Assembly (NCBI GenBank): GCA_022826745.1
Contig: JAJDUI010000032.1
Location: 1 to 44,192 of the forward strand
Direction: 5' to 3'
Length of the DNA: 44,192 nt
Source: Thermoanaerobaculia bacterium
Lineage (GTDB): Bacteria; Acidobacteriota; Thermoanaerobaculia; Multivoradales; Multivoraceae
The first letter of the stretch is position 1, and every line of letters starts with the position of its first letter. A model generated the notes under the pieces. That model worked only from the letters and a program-made list of their open reading frames with translations. It was not told the DNA's origin and searched no databases. The translations under genes were made by a program, and so were the position numbers. Positions 25,519-35,483 of the stretch are shown one piece after another.

Positions 25519-26295
25519 ATGAGCGAGCAGAAGCCGGCGCCTGAGGAACATCAGGCGTCCGAGCAGGACCAGGCGCCCGAGGCCAGGGTCGAACGGGAGT
25601 CATTCGGATCCTGGCTCTGCAGCCAGCGCGAGGTTCGGCGCGTCGATCTGGAGGAGATCGCGCAGTCCAGCAAGATCAACATCCGCTACCTGGAGTTGCT
25701 GGAGGAGGACCGTTTCGACCTCCTTCCCGCCTCCATCTTCGTCCGGGGTTTCCTGCGCGAGTACGCCCGCATCGTCGGCCTCGATGCGGACGAAGTCCTC
25801 AACTTCTATCTTGTCGCTTCCGCGGGCGGCGAGTATGAGCGGTCCACGGAAACGGCCGGAAGCCCTGCGTCGACCTGGCTGGTCGGACGAACGGTGGCGA
25901 TCCTCGTCGGTCTTGCGGTGGTCGCGGCCGCCATCGTCTGGCTTACCGCCCTGGACCGGGATCCCGGTGAGGATGTGGAGACGATGGCGCCACCGCTGAC
26001 CGAGACGGCGCCGGAACTGCCGCCGGCCGAGCCGCTGCCGGAGCGTGCCTTGCGGGTCACGATGGAGTTCCAGGGGACGAGTTGGGTCGACGTCTACGTT
26101 GACGGCGATCGAACGGTCAGCGAGCTGCGGGTGCAGGGAGAGTCGCTCACCGTCGCGGCCGACGAGGAGGTGCGGCTCACCCTGAGCAGCGTGGATGTGA
26201 CGACGATCGAAGTGAACGACGAGCCCTTCGAGCACGGAGCGGGCGACGACGAGGAGATCGTGATCTCCGTCCCGGAGCAGAACCCCACCGGCTAG
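25519..26295 (+). CDS. RodZ-like protein (HTH, one membrane helix, DUF4115)
   Basis: 258 residues. After a Glu/Gln-rich N-terminal stretch comes a cytoplasmic helix-turn-helix domain (about 28-100) with SFGSWLCSQREVRRVDLEEIAQSSKINIRYLELLEEDRFDLLPASIFVRGFLREYARIVGLD, the RodZ signature. A membrane helix follows at 121-144, then a periplasmic Pro/Glu linker and a beta domain of the DUF4115 type (about 175-250, FQGTSWVDVYVDGDRTV). RodZ links MreB filaments to the cell wall elongation machinery. A GAGG Shine-Dalgarno lies 7 nt before the ATG. It is transcribed away from the long greA; tRNA-Pro follows downstream. Confidence 0.85.
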   Translation: MSEQKPAPEEHQASEQDQAPEARVERESFGSWLCSQREVRRVDLEEIAQSSKINIRYLELLEEDRFDLLPASIFVRGFLREYARIVGLDADEVLNFYLVASAGGEYERSTETAGSPASTWLVGRTVAILVGLAVVAAAIVWLTALDRDPGEDVETMAPPLTETAPELPPAEPLPERALRVTMEFQGTSWVDVYVDGDRTVSELRVQGESLTVAADEEVRLTLSSVDVTTIEVNDEPFEHGAGDDEEIVISVPEQNPTG

Positions 26296-26317
26296 TTTTC
26301 CGGTCGGTGGCGGACGC

Positions 26318-26346
26318 TGGACTTCCGGGCTGGGGAGCCGTATTCT
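26318..26346 (+). promoter_or_regulatory. Candidate promoter of tRNA-Pro
   Basis: TGGACT (26318-26323), a 17-nt spacer and TATTCT (26341-26346) match sigma-70-type hexamers at 4 of 6 bases each. The box is about 85 nt before the tRNA gene, leaving a 5' leader to be processed. No better candidate was seen in the 135-nt gap after rodZ. Confidence 0.3.
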
Positions 26347-26430
26347 GCGGCGTGCCATTCGCGCGCCCGATGACGGACGCTCGAACTGGTTCGCTTACGG
26401 CGCGGAGCGCGCCATGCGGACGTGGTGCGA

Positions 26431-26507
26431 CGGGGCGTAGCTCAGCCTGGTAGAGCGCACGGTTCGGGACCGTGAGGCCGGAGGTTCAAATCCTCTCGCC
26501 CCGACCA
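26431..26507 (+). tRNA. tRNA-Pro (anticodon CGG)
   Basis: A full cloverleaf is visible: acceptor CGGGGCG/CGCCCCG, D arm GCTC...GAGC, anticodon stem CACGG/CCGTG with loop TTCGGGA and anticodon CGG, variable loop, T arm with GGAGG-TTCAAAT-CCTCT, then discriminator A and an encoded CCA. It reads the proline codon CCG, which is common in this GC-rich genome. It is a single tRNA gene between rodZ and nfeD. Confidence 0.96.
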
Positions 26508-26527
26508 TCTTGCCGCTTGCCGTCAAG

Positions 26528-26533
26528 TAGACT
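26528..26533 (+). promoter_or_regulatory. -10-like box of nfeD (leaderless type)
   Basis: TAGACT is followed by seven bases (gttggcg) and the nfeD ATG. There is no Shine-Dalgarno, so transcription starting at the ATG is possible. No -35 could be recognised because the tRNA 3' end occupies that position. Confidence 0.35.
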
Positions 26534-26540
26534 GTTGGCG

Positions 26541-27974
26541 ATGAACGCTCCGAAGCTGGCAGGTTCGGCGCGGCTGATCCTTGCCCTCATCCTGATCCTC
26601 CTCCCGCTGGCGCTGCTCGCCGCCGGACCGGCGCTGGAAGCAGGGGGCGATGGCGTTGCCGCGGAAGCGGAAGCCGGGTCGGAATCCGATGTGGCTGCGC
26701 CGGCCGACGGGGAGGCGGCCAGCGCGTCCGACCTCGACGCGGAGGCCGGACCGGAGGTCATCGTCGCGAGGATCGACTCGGCGATCCAGGTCGTCGTCGC
26801 CGAGTTCATGGAACAGGTGACCGCCGAGGCGGACCTGGCCGGCGCCGAAGCGTTGGTCGTGGAGCTGTCGACCCCGGGTGGGGAAATGCAGGCGATGCGC
26901 GCCGTGTTCACCGCGTTTCTGGAGGCCGACACCCCGGTCATCGTGTACGTTTCCCCGAGCGGCGCCCAGGCGGCCTCGGCCGGCTTCTTCATCCTGCTCG
27001 GCGCGGACGTTGCGGCGATGGCGCCCGGCACGAACACGGGCGCCGCACACCCCGTGGCGGGAGGCGGCCAGGACATTCCCGGCGCGATGGGCGACAAGGT
27101 CACCCAGGACGCGGCGGCGACCGCCCGTTCGCTGGCGGCCCGCCGCGGCCGCGATCAGAAGCTGGCCGAAGAGGCGGTGACGGAGAGCAGGTCGTTCTCG
27201 GCCGAGGAGGCGCTCGAAGCGGGCCTCGTCGACCTCGTCGCCCCCAGCCTGCAGTCGCTGCTGGTCGAACTCGACGGCCGCGTGGTCGAGAAGCGCGGCG
27301 CGGAGAGGACGCTCGAGACCCGCGACGCCTCGGTCCGCCGTGTCGAGATGTCCGCCTTCCAGCGGATCCGATCGACGATCGCGCACCCGAACATCGCGAT
27401 CCTGCTGATGTCCCTGGGCTCGATCGGTCTGATCTTCGAAATCACCCACCCGGGTGCGATCTTCCCTGGTGTCGTCGGCGCCATCTGCCTGATCGTGGGA
27501 CTCTGGGCGATGTCCGTGCTGCCGATCAACTATGCCGGACTTGCTCTGCTCCTGCTGGCCGGCGTTCTATGGGTGCTGGAGATCAAGATTCCGAGCTTCG
27601 GCATGCTGACGCTCGCCGGCGCGATCTCGTTCTGTCTCGGGGCCATGATGCTGTTCCGGGACGCCGACCCCGCGCTGCAGGCGAGTCTGCGCCTGGTCGT
27701 GGCGATCGGCATCACGATCGGGCTCCTCGCGCTGGCTCTGGGCCGCCTGGCGCTCAAGGCCCAGTTCAGGCGGGTGGCGACCGGCAGCGAGGGACTGCTC
27801 GACGAACTCGGGCTGGTCAGCAGCGGCATCGCCGTCGGGGCGCCGGGCAAGGTCCGGTTGCACGGCGAGATCTGGAACGCGGAAGCGGATGTCGCCGTGG
27901 CCGAGGGCGACCGCGTCCGGGTCGTGCAGGTGGACGGGATGACCCTGCACGTGGAACCGGTTCGGGACTCGTGA
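26541..27974 (+). CDS. NfeD/ClpP-class membrane serine protease
   Basis: 477 residues from ATG 26541; a frame open further upstream runs into the tRNA and is rejected. It has a signal peptide or membrane helix at 8-28, an Ala/Glu/Asp-rich linker, and a ClpP-like protease domain (about 70-250). The catalytic Ser is probably Ser146 in SPSGAQAASAGFF and Lys186 in GDKVTQDAAA. Four to five membrane helices (about 290-410) and a C-terminal OB-fold NfeD domain follow. This long form is the one that cleaves stomatin partners in Pyrococcus (1510-N type). The next gene encodes a stomatin, which fits. Confidence 0.92.
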   Translation: MNAPKLAGSARLILALILILLPLALLAAGPALEAGGDGVAAEAEAGSESDVAAPADGEAASASDLDAEAGPEVIVARIDSAIQVVVAEFMEQVTAEADLAGAEALVVELSTPGGEMQAMRAVFTAFLEADTPVIVYVSPSGAQAASAGFFILLGADVAAMAPGTNTGAAHPVAGGGQDIPGAMGDKVTQDAAATARSLAARRGRDQKLAEEAVTESRSFSAEEALEAGLVDLVAPSLQSLLVELDGRVVEKRGAERTLETRDASVRRVEMSAFQRIRSTIAHPNIAILLMSLGSIGLIFEITHPGAIFPGVVGAICLIVGLWAMSVLPINYAGLALLLLAGVLWVLEIKIPSFGMLTLAGAISFCLGAMMLFRDADPALQASLRLVVAIGITIGLLALALGRLALKAQFRRVATGSEGLLDELGLVSSGIAVGAPGKVRLHGEIWNAEADVAVAEGDRVRVVQVDGMTLHVEPVRDS

Positions 27975-28003
27975 ATCACTCTCCAGAAAGGACCTGAATC
28001 CGT

Positions 28004-28783
28004 ATGACCACCCTTCCGTTCATTGGCTTCCTCGTCGTCGCGGGCCTCTTCCTGCTCACCAGGTGGATCAACGTCCTGGCCGAGTACGAGCGTGCCGTCG
28101 TGTTCCGGCTGGGCCGGATTCTGGAAAAGCCGAAGGGCCCCGGCCTGGTGCTGGTGCTGTGGCCGATCGACCGCATGGTCAAGGTCTCGCTGCGCACCGT
28201 GGTGCTGGACGTGCCGCCTCAGGACATCATCACCAAGGACAACGTCTCCGTGAAGGTGAACGCGGTCGTCTACTTCCGCGTGCTGGAACCGACCAAGGCG
28301 ATCGTGGAAGTCGAGAACTTCCTGTTCGCGACCAGTCAGTTGGCGCAGACCACGCTGCGGTCGATCCTCGGCCAGACCGAACTGGACCAGTTGCTTAGCG
28401 AGCGGGAGACACTGAACGACCAGCTCCAGACGGTGATCGACCAGCAGACCGACCCCTGGGGCATCAAGGTCTCCATGGTCGAAGTCAAGCACGTCGACCT
28501 GCCTCAGGAGATGCAGCGCGCGATGGCCAAGCAGGCCGAGGCGGAGCGCGAGAAGCGCGCCAAGGTGATTCACGCCAGCGGCGAGCTCCAGGCCTCCGAG
28601 TCTCTCGCCCAGGCGGCCAACGCGATCAGCAAGAATCCGGTCACACTCCAGTTGCGTTACCTGCAGACGCTCGCGGACATCGCCACGGAACGGAACTCGA
28701 CCATTCTCTTCCCGTTGCCGCTTGAGCTGTTGAGGGCCTTCGGGAGCTTCCTGAGCCCACCGCCGCAAGAACCCGAAGAGTGA
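28004..28783 (+). CDS. Stomatin/SPFH-domain membrane protein
   Basis: 259 residues. One membrane helix at about 4-22 is followed by the SPFH domain with [70 protein letters not shown], a classical stomatin signature. A charged coiled coil (about 170-205, [15 protein letters not shown]) and a C-terminal hydrophobic part ending in Pro/Glu residues complete it. Stomatins oligomerise at membranes and organise microdomains. The NfeD protease next door usually cuts the stomatin C-terminus. Its stop overlaps the next gene (GTGA). Confidence 0.94.
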   Translation: MTTLPFIGFLVVAGLFLLTRWINVLAEYERAVVFRLGRILEKPKGPGLVLVLWPIDRMVKVSLRTVVLDVPPQDIITKDNVSVKVNAVVYFRVLEPTKAIVEVENFLFATSQLAQTTLRSILGQTELDQLLSERETLNDQLQTVIDQQTDPWGIKVSMVEVKHVDLPQEMQRAMAKQAEAEREKRAKVIHASGELQASESLAQAANAISKNPVTLQLRYLQTLADIATERNSTILFPLPLELLRAFGSFLSPPPQEPEE

Positions 28784-29337
28784 GCCGCGAAGCCTACGAA
28801 GCGTATGAGGTCACGCTCAGCAACACCCAGATTGCCGCGTTCGTAGCACTTCTGGTCCTGGCGGTAGTGGGCGCCTTCGCGGCGGGAGTCTGGTGGGGTC
28901 AGTCGAAAGCCACGGACCTCGCCGGAGTTCAGGAAGAGGAGGCGCCCGCCTCCGAGCCGGCCCTGTCCGCGGTTGATCCGCCTGCCGCCGCGACGGAACC
29001 GGAGCTCGCCGAGGTCGTCCGTTTCTTCGGTGCGACCGGCGATGAAGACGCCGGCGCCGGCGGTGCCGCTGCCGCGGCCGACGCGCCGAGCCAGGCCGTG
29101 GGCGCCGCCCTGGTGGTCCAGGTGTTCTCGAGCGCCGATGCCCAGCAGGCGGCTTCGGTCGAGCAGAAGCTGCGGGCCGACGGCCACCGCGCCTTCCTGT
29201 CGCCGCAGACGTTGGACGGTCAGGTGATGCAGCGGGTACGGGTGGGGCCGTTCGAGGACCAGGCCGCCGCCGGGGCCGCCGCGGAGCTGCTCGCGAAACA
29301 GTACGGACTCGAGACCTGGATCACGCCGAACAACTGA
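28780..29337 (+). CDS. SPOR-domain membrane protein
   Basis: 185 residues from GTG 28780, overlapping the stomatin stop. A cytoplasmic start of about 16 residues precedes one membrane helix (about 17-40, [24 protein letters not shown]). An Ala/Glu/Pro-rich linker leads to a C-terminal SPOR-like domain (about 108-183: [29 protein letters not shown], then [26 protein letters not shown]). SPOR domains bind septal glycan strands stripped of stem peptides, so a role at the division site is likely. The direct link with stomatin and NfeD is notable. A precise function is not known. Confidence 0.85.
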   Translation: MSREAYEAYEVTLSNTQIAAFVALLVLAVVGAFAAGVWWGQSKATDLAGVQEEEAPASEPALSAVDPPAAATEPELAEVVRFFGATGDEDAGAGGAAAAADAPSQAVGAALVVQVFSSADAQQAASVEQKLRADGHRAFLSPQTLDGQVMQRVRVGPFEDQAAAGAAAELLAKQYGLETWITPNN

Positions 29338-29387
29338 ACGCCCGCCCGGTCGGCCCGCGGGGAGCTCCGCGGAACGGGCGGCGGTGG

Positions 29388-30907
29388 TTGCCGTTCCGGT
29401 CGCTCTGGTTTCAACTCGCCCTGAGCGCGGGCGGTGGGGTCTGGTGGGCGTACTGCTTCGATCAGCGGCCCGGGGTGCTGTTGCCGCTCGCCGCGGCGGT
29501 ACCGGTGTTCGCCATCGCCGCCGTACCGGGCGGGTCATTGCGCCGCCTGTTGCTGGGGTGGTTGCATGGCCTGGTGGCGTGGCTGGTCGCGGTGCCGTGG
29601 ATCGCCAGCACGCTGGAGATCTACGGTGGTCTGCCCGGCTTCGCGTCGGTGCTGCTCCTGGGTCTGCTGGCGCTCTACCTGGGGCTCTACCACGGCCTGT
29701 TCTGCTGGCTCGCGGGCAGGCTGCTCGCTCGGGGCGATGCGCTGTCCCTCCTGCTCGCGCCGGCGATCTGGGTCGCTCTGGAGTGGGTTCGCGGGCTCGG
29801 CCCCTCGGGGTTCCCGTGGAACCTGCTCGCGTACGCCTGGGTGGACGTCCCCGGGGCTCTCGACGCGACCCGCTGGATCGGAAGTTGGGGCCTCTCGTTC
29901 CTGGTCGCCGCCACCGCTCTCGCCCTGTTTCTCCTCATCGACCGGGAGAGGCGCCGCGGAGCGGCAGCGGCTCTGGTCGCGGTCGCGGCCATCCTCTCGA
30001 TCGCGCGTTGGACCAACCTGGATGGGCCGCCCGGGGACGAACGCCGCCTGGACGTGGCGGTGGTGCAGCCCAACATCCACATGGCGACCGCGGCAATGGT
30101 CGATGGCGGACCGGACGACCAGTTCGCCGACCTCGCCTCGAACTACCAGCGGCTCTTCGCGCTCAGCCGGGAGGCCTGCGAACCCGGGCGGCTCGTCGTC
30201 TGGCCGGAGAGCGCCGGCTGGCCGTACCAGGTGGAACGGGACGGCGTCTTCGCCGGCGATCTCGAGGAAGTCGTAGCGGGTGGCTGCTCCCTGCTGCTCA
30301 ACAGCGCGCGCTGGGACCGGTCGGCTCCGGAGGAGCGGGCGTTCAACGCGGCCTATCTGTTGACGCCCGGTTCGGGTCGCGCCCGGCGCCAGACCTACGA
30401 CAAGATGCACCTCGTTCCCTTTGGCGAGTACGTGCCGTTCGGCCGCCTTCTGCCGGCGGTACGCCAGTTGGCGCGCCAGGCCGGGGGTTTCTCTCCCGGC
30501 GACGAGGTCCGCCTCCTCGACGCGGACGGCGCCGTGCTGGGAGTGTCGATCTGCTTCGAGATCGTCTTCCCGGAGCAGGTCGCGGCCCGGGTGCGGCGTG
30601 GAGCGAACCTGCTCGTCACGATCACGAACGACTCCTGGTACGGCCGAACGTGGGCGCCCCACCAGCACCTGCGACCCGCCCGTTTCCGCGCGGCCGAGAA
30701 CGGACGGCCGCTGGTCCGGGCCGCAATCACCGGCATCTCGGCCGTGATCGACCGGCGGGGCCGGGTGCTGGCCGACTCACCGATCGACGAGGCGATCGTC
30801 ATGAGGGCGCAGGTCGTTCCGCTCGGCGGCATGACTCCCTTCGCCCGCGCGCCGCTGCTCGTGCCTCTGCTTTGCGTGGCGCTCGCAGGCTTTGCCATAC
30901 TGCGCCG

Positions 30908-30911
<4 letters not shown>
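29388..30911 (+). CDS. lnt: Apolipoprotein N-acyltransferase
   Basis: 507 residues from TTG 29388, the first start giving the usual N-terminal helices; the start is uncertain because no strong Shine-Dalgarno is present. Lnt adds the third acyl chain to lipoproteins in the inner membrane. About six N-terminal helices (5-205) precede a periplasmic nitrilase domain. The catalytic triad is visible as Glu274 (VVWPESAGWP), Lys339 (YDKMHLVPFGEYVPF) and Cys389 (GVSICFEIVFPE). NDSWYGRTWAPHQHL and ENGRPLVRAAITGIS also match. Its stop overlaps the prfB start (ATGA). The gene implies a diderm envelope with triacylated lipoproteins. Confidence 0.93.
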
Positions 30912-32016
<1,105 letters not shown>

Positions 32017-32033
<17 letters not shown>

Positions 32034-33657
32034 CAGCGCCCCCGCGGTCGACTTCGTGTCGCCGCTGCCTCCGGTCAGGTCGGGGATCGCGGACTACAGC
32101 GTCGACCTGCTCGACGAACTCGCACCGCTCTGCGACCTGCGTCTGGTCCGCTTGCCTGGGCAGGAGATCGCGTCCCACGTCCTGGATCGATACCAGGTGG
32201 TCGACGCCGCGGCGCTCGACCCGGCCGGACGCCTGCCCTTCTACCAGATGGGCAACAACGTCTACCACGAGGGCGTCCGCCGGCTCGCCCTGGATTCCCC
32301 GGGGGTCGTGACCGTGCACGACCTGCGCCTGCACCACCTGCTGGTCGAGTCGACCCTGGCCTCCGGGGATCTCGACGCCTACGTCAACGGCCTCGGCGAG
32401 GAGCACGGCTGGGAGGGCGCGGCCGCGGCGCTGTCGATCCGTTGGGGCGGCCACGGCCGGGCGCGGCTGTTCGAGATGCCGGCGCACCGCTCCCTGTTGC
32501 TCCGGCAGCGCGGCCTCCTGACCCATAGCGATTGGGGTCTCCGCTTCCTCGAGGAGGAGCTGGGCGAGGAGTCGGGGCGGGCCGGGGGCCGGCTGCCGCC
32601 GATGCGCCGGGTGCCGATGCCGATGCCGGCGCCCGCTCTACCCGGGCCCGAGCAGGCGGCGGCCTGGCGGCGGCGAGCCGGCGTTCCTCGCTCGGCCGTC
32701 CTGATCGGCTCTTTCGGCTTCCAGACGCCGATCAAACGCACGGACGTGCTGCTGCGCGTACTCGCCGAGCCGGGGATGGAGCAGGCGCACGCGCTGGTGG
32801 TGGGAGATGTCGCGGCGGAACTCGATCTCGACGCCCTGGCCCGGGACCTGGGGGTTCAGGATCGGGTCACGATGGCCGGCTTCCTCGACGCGGCGGCGTT
32901 CCCGACGGCCATCGCCGCCTGCGATCTGTGCCTCAACCTGCGCTACCCGAGCGCAGGCGAAACCTCGGCCTCGCTGCTTCGCATCCTCGCGCTAGGGCGG
33001 GCCGCGGTGGTCTCCGACTACGCCCAGTTCGTTGAACTGCCGGACGACATCGTCATCAAGGCTCCGCTAAAGGACGATCCGGGCGCTGAGGCCGGCGCGC
33101 TCGCGTTCCTGCTGCGGGGTCTTCTCGCCGCGCCGGACCGGCTCACCGGGATGGGCGCCGCGGCGCGGGCCTTCATCGAGCGCGAGCACCGGCCGGCGTC
33201 GGTGGCGCGGGCGGTCTTCGAGGCTCTGGACGAGTGGTCGCGCGCTCCGGCCGGAGAGCGGACTGCGCCGCCGCGGCCGCCAGCCCCCACCTCGTTGACC
33301 TGGGGCTGGTTGCCGGGGCGGATCGAGGTGGAGGGCTGCGACCCGCCCTGGCCGGATGGCGAGCGCCGGTCGATCGAGCTCGTCGTCGCGAACACGGGCT
33401 TCGCCACCTGGCTCTCGGGCCACAACCAGGACGGCGGCGTCGTGCTCGAGCCCCAGCTCTGGAGCGGCGGGCGGGACCTGTTCCGGGGCAGGCCGTGGAT
33501 TCCGCTGCCGCGGGACCTGCCGCCGGGCGACTCGTGCCGGATCCCCCTCAGGCTCCGGCGACCGATCGGCCGGGCCCGGCTCCGGTTCGAGCCGCACCTC
33601 TTCGGCGGCGGTTCGATGACGCTCTGCGGCGCAACCGCCTTCGACCGCGCACTGTGA
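32017..33657 (+). CDS. GT4-type glycosyltransferase with C-terminal beta domain
   Basis: 546 residues. The first ~410 residues are a GT-B fold: N-terminal DFVSPLPPVRSGIADYSVDLLDEL, VTVHDLRLHHLL, then the second Rossmann domain with SFGFQTPIKRTDVLLRVLAE, VVGDVAAELDLDALARDLG and the donor-site end RYPSAGETSASLLRILALGRAAVVSDYAQFVELPDD. The Glu in PSAGETS is the place of the GT4 sugar-nucleotide contact. About residues 425-546 form an extra beta-rich domain (IEVEGCDPPWPDGERRSIELVVANTGFATWLSG) that resembles an Ig-like or NPCBM-type module. It starts 17 nt before the prfB stop and ends on the GTG of the membrane protein, so the block is read as one unit. Donor and acceptor are unknown. Confidence 0.82.
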
Positions 33658-35483
33658 TCCACGGCACGGTCGGGCGGCGGTGGTCCTGGCTTCTGCTCGC
33701 CGGACTGCTGCTCGCCCTGTTCGCGTCCACGATGCGGTCGGATGCCGTCGGTGCCGGGGAGCGGGAAGTCACCTTCCGTATGGCGGCGCTGAGTCTGGCC
33801 TGGGATGGCGACTTGAGCTACGGGCGCGCGGACTACGACCGCTACGTCCGCCTCCTCGGCGGGGAGCCTGAGGCAGTCGCCCTGGAAAGCAGTACCGGCG
33901 GCGCCCGGATCGGTTTCGCGCGGCCACCGGCCTACGCCGTGCTGGCGGCGCCGTTCGTCCGCATCTCTCCCCGGTGGGGGCCGGCGCTGCTGAACTGGCT
34001 GCTGCTGGCGGTTGCGGCGGCCGGATCGGCCCTGGTGCTCGAGCGTCGCATCGGTCCCTGGGCGCCGGCGTGGATCGCCGTGTTCGTCGCTGGCACGACG
34101 GTCTTCACCCTGTTGCCGCTGCCATCGCCGGGGACGTTCCGCCTCGCCGCATCGGCTCTGGCATGGGCGCTCGTCGTTCACGTGATGCCGATGGGCGGGC
34201 CTTCCGAGCGGCGAAACGCAGCAGGGAGTCCCGGTGGCGCAGGAAGTGGCAGCGAAGGTGAGGGCCGTGCTCTGGGTGCGCGGGCCTTCTGGCCCGTATC
34301 CGCGGCGCTCCGGTGGTCCCTCGTCGGGCTCCTGCTCACGCTCGCCACGCTCGCCTCCGTCGACGGTCTGAGCCTGTTGCCGGCCCTGATCGCGGCCGCC
34401 TGGCTGGCCCTTGCGCAACCGCGGCGGGAAGCCGCCTTCCTCGCCCTCGCGGTGACGGCGGCGCTGACCGCCGGCGCATCGTTCGGGACATCGGCGCTGG
34501 CCCGCGGCGGCTTCGGACCGGTGGAGCGGGCGGTGTTCAGTCCTTCGACCGGCTTTCCGGCGGTCGACTTCGAGGCGGAGGAGTGGCGTCTCGACCCGCT
34601 ACCAGCCGGCGGCGTCGAGCGAACCCGGTCCGGTCCCGAGTTCCGGGCCGGCGGCGCGGGTCCGGAGACTCTGCTGCACGGGGTCGCCGGCCGGACCGTC
34701 GGGATCGTCCCCTACGGTGTACCCCTCGTAGCGGCGGCGTTCTGGGGTTTGCTTGCCCCTGGCTGGCGGCGGGCGCTCTTGCTCGGCGGTCTCGCGTCGC
34801 TGGCAGCCCGCCTGGTTCTCTTCCCGTTCGACCTCGGCGATGAGTCCGTGCTGACGGGCCCCGGCGGTGTCGGCGCCGTTCTTCCGATGTTCTGGTTCCT
34901 CGCCGGCCGGCTGCGGCTGGCGAAGATCGCCGCGGTCGCCGCTTCTTCGGCTCTCTTCCTGTACCCGCTCTGGCTGCGGCCCGCTGCGGCGTTCGGGCCG
35001 CCCCCGCTGGCCGAGGGTGCATTGCACCGTTTCCTGGCGGTGGAGACCGGCCAGCGTCCGCGGGCCGGAGAACCGGCGGACCTGTTCGCCGGTGGCGTCT
35101 GGCTGCGGCCTGTGACGGGCAGGATCACTCCGTTCGGTGAGGCGGGGCTCCTGGTCGAAGGCGGGTCGGCGGAGTTTCTCGTCGCGTGGGAACCGGCCGC
35201 GCCCGCCAGCCGGGAAACGGACGGCGAGGTGGGCCGGCCGCGGCTCCGGATTCTCCTGGAGCGCGAGGACACGACCCTGGAGGTCGTGGGCGGGGAAGTC
35301 GAGGAGAGGAGGTTTCTTCCATCGGGTCGAACGTCGGTGCGCCTGCTCCTGGACGCACCCGTGGCGCGCCACCGGATGTGGTGGTCGAACGGGTCCGTCG
35401 ACCTGTTTCGACTGGGTCTGAATCTGGACGGAGGCGACGATCCGGCGTCGACGCACGTGCTGGGGATAGGGTCGGTTCCGTGA
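33654..35483 (+). CDS. Polytopic membrane protein, GT-C glycosyltransferase-like
   Basis: 609 residues from GTG 33654, overlapping the previous stop (GTGA). About ten membrane helices are visible, the first at residues 9-24 (WSWLLLAGLLLALFASTM). A periplasmic loop after it has LAWDGDLSYGRADYDRYVRLLGG and FARPPAYAVLAAPFVRI, reminiscent of GT-C enzymes, though the acidic pair after helix 1 is not clear. A low-complexity hydrophilic insert at about 184-217 (SERRNAAGSPGGAGSGSEGEGR onward) separates two helices and includes a copy of the window's hairpin repeat. The C-terminal ~130 residues are soluble. It probably transfers a sugar from a polyprenyl carrier or moves one, partnering the upstream GT4. 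I do not recognise the exact family. Confidence 0.6.
   Translation: MIHGTVGRRWSWLLLAGLLLALFASTMRSDAVGAGEREVTFRMAALSLAWDGDLSYGRADYDRYVRLLGGEPEAVALESSTGGARIGFARPPAYAVLAAPFVRISPRWGPALLNWLLLAVAAAGSALVLERRIGPWAPAWIAVFVAGTTVFTLLPLPSPGTFRLAASALAWALVVHVMPMGGPSERRNAAGSPGGAGSGSEGEGRALGARAFWPVSAALRWSLVGLLLTLATLASVDGLSLLPALIAAAWLALAQPRREAAFLALAVTAALTAGASFGTSALARGGFGPVERAVFSPSTGFPAVDFEAEEWRLDPLPAGGVERTRSGPEFRAGGAGPETLLHGVAGRTVGIVPYGVPLVAAAFWGLLAPGWRRALLLGGLASLAARLVLFPFDLGDESVLTGPGGVGAVLPMFWFLAGRLRLAKIAAVAASSALFLYPLWLRPAAAFGPPPLAEGALHRFLAVETGQRPRAGEPADLFAGGVWLRPVTGRITPFGEAGLLVEGGSAEFLVAWEPAAPASRETDGEVGRPRLRILLEREDTTLEVVGGEVEERRFLPSGRTSVRLLLDAPVARHRMWWSNGSVDLFRLGLNLDGGDDPASTHVLGIGSVP
34272..34297. repeat. 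Hairpin repeat inside the membrane-protein gene
   Basis: GCGGGCC-TTCT-GGCCCGT (stem 34280-34286 with 34291-34297, one G-T wobble), preceded by CTGGGT. The same motif as GCGGGTC-TTCT-GACCCGC, also preceded by CTGGGT, occurs at 43967-43984 beside repeat copy 2. One stem pair is T-A there and C-G here, a compensatory change. Here it encodes part of a hydrophilic loop. Confidence 0.5.

Noticed and set aside
26472..26540. Extended nfeD start inside the tRNA gene
   Set aside because: The extra residues come from the tRNA-Pro sequence and the signal peptide begins only after ATG 26541.
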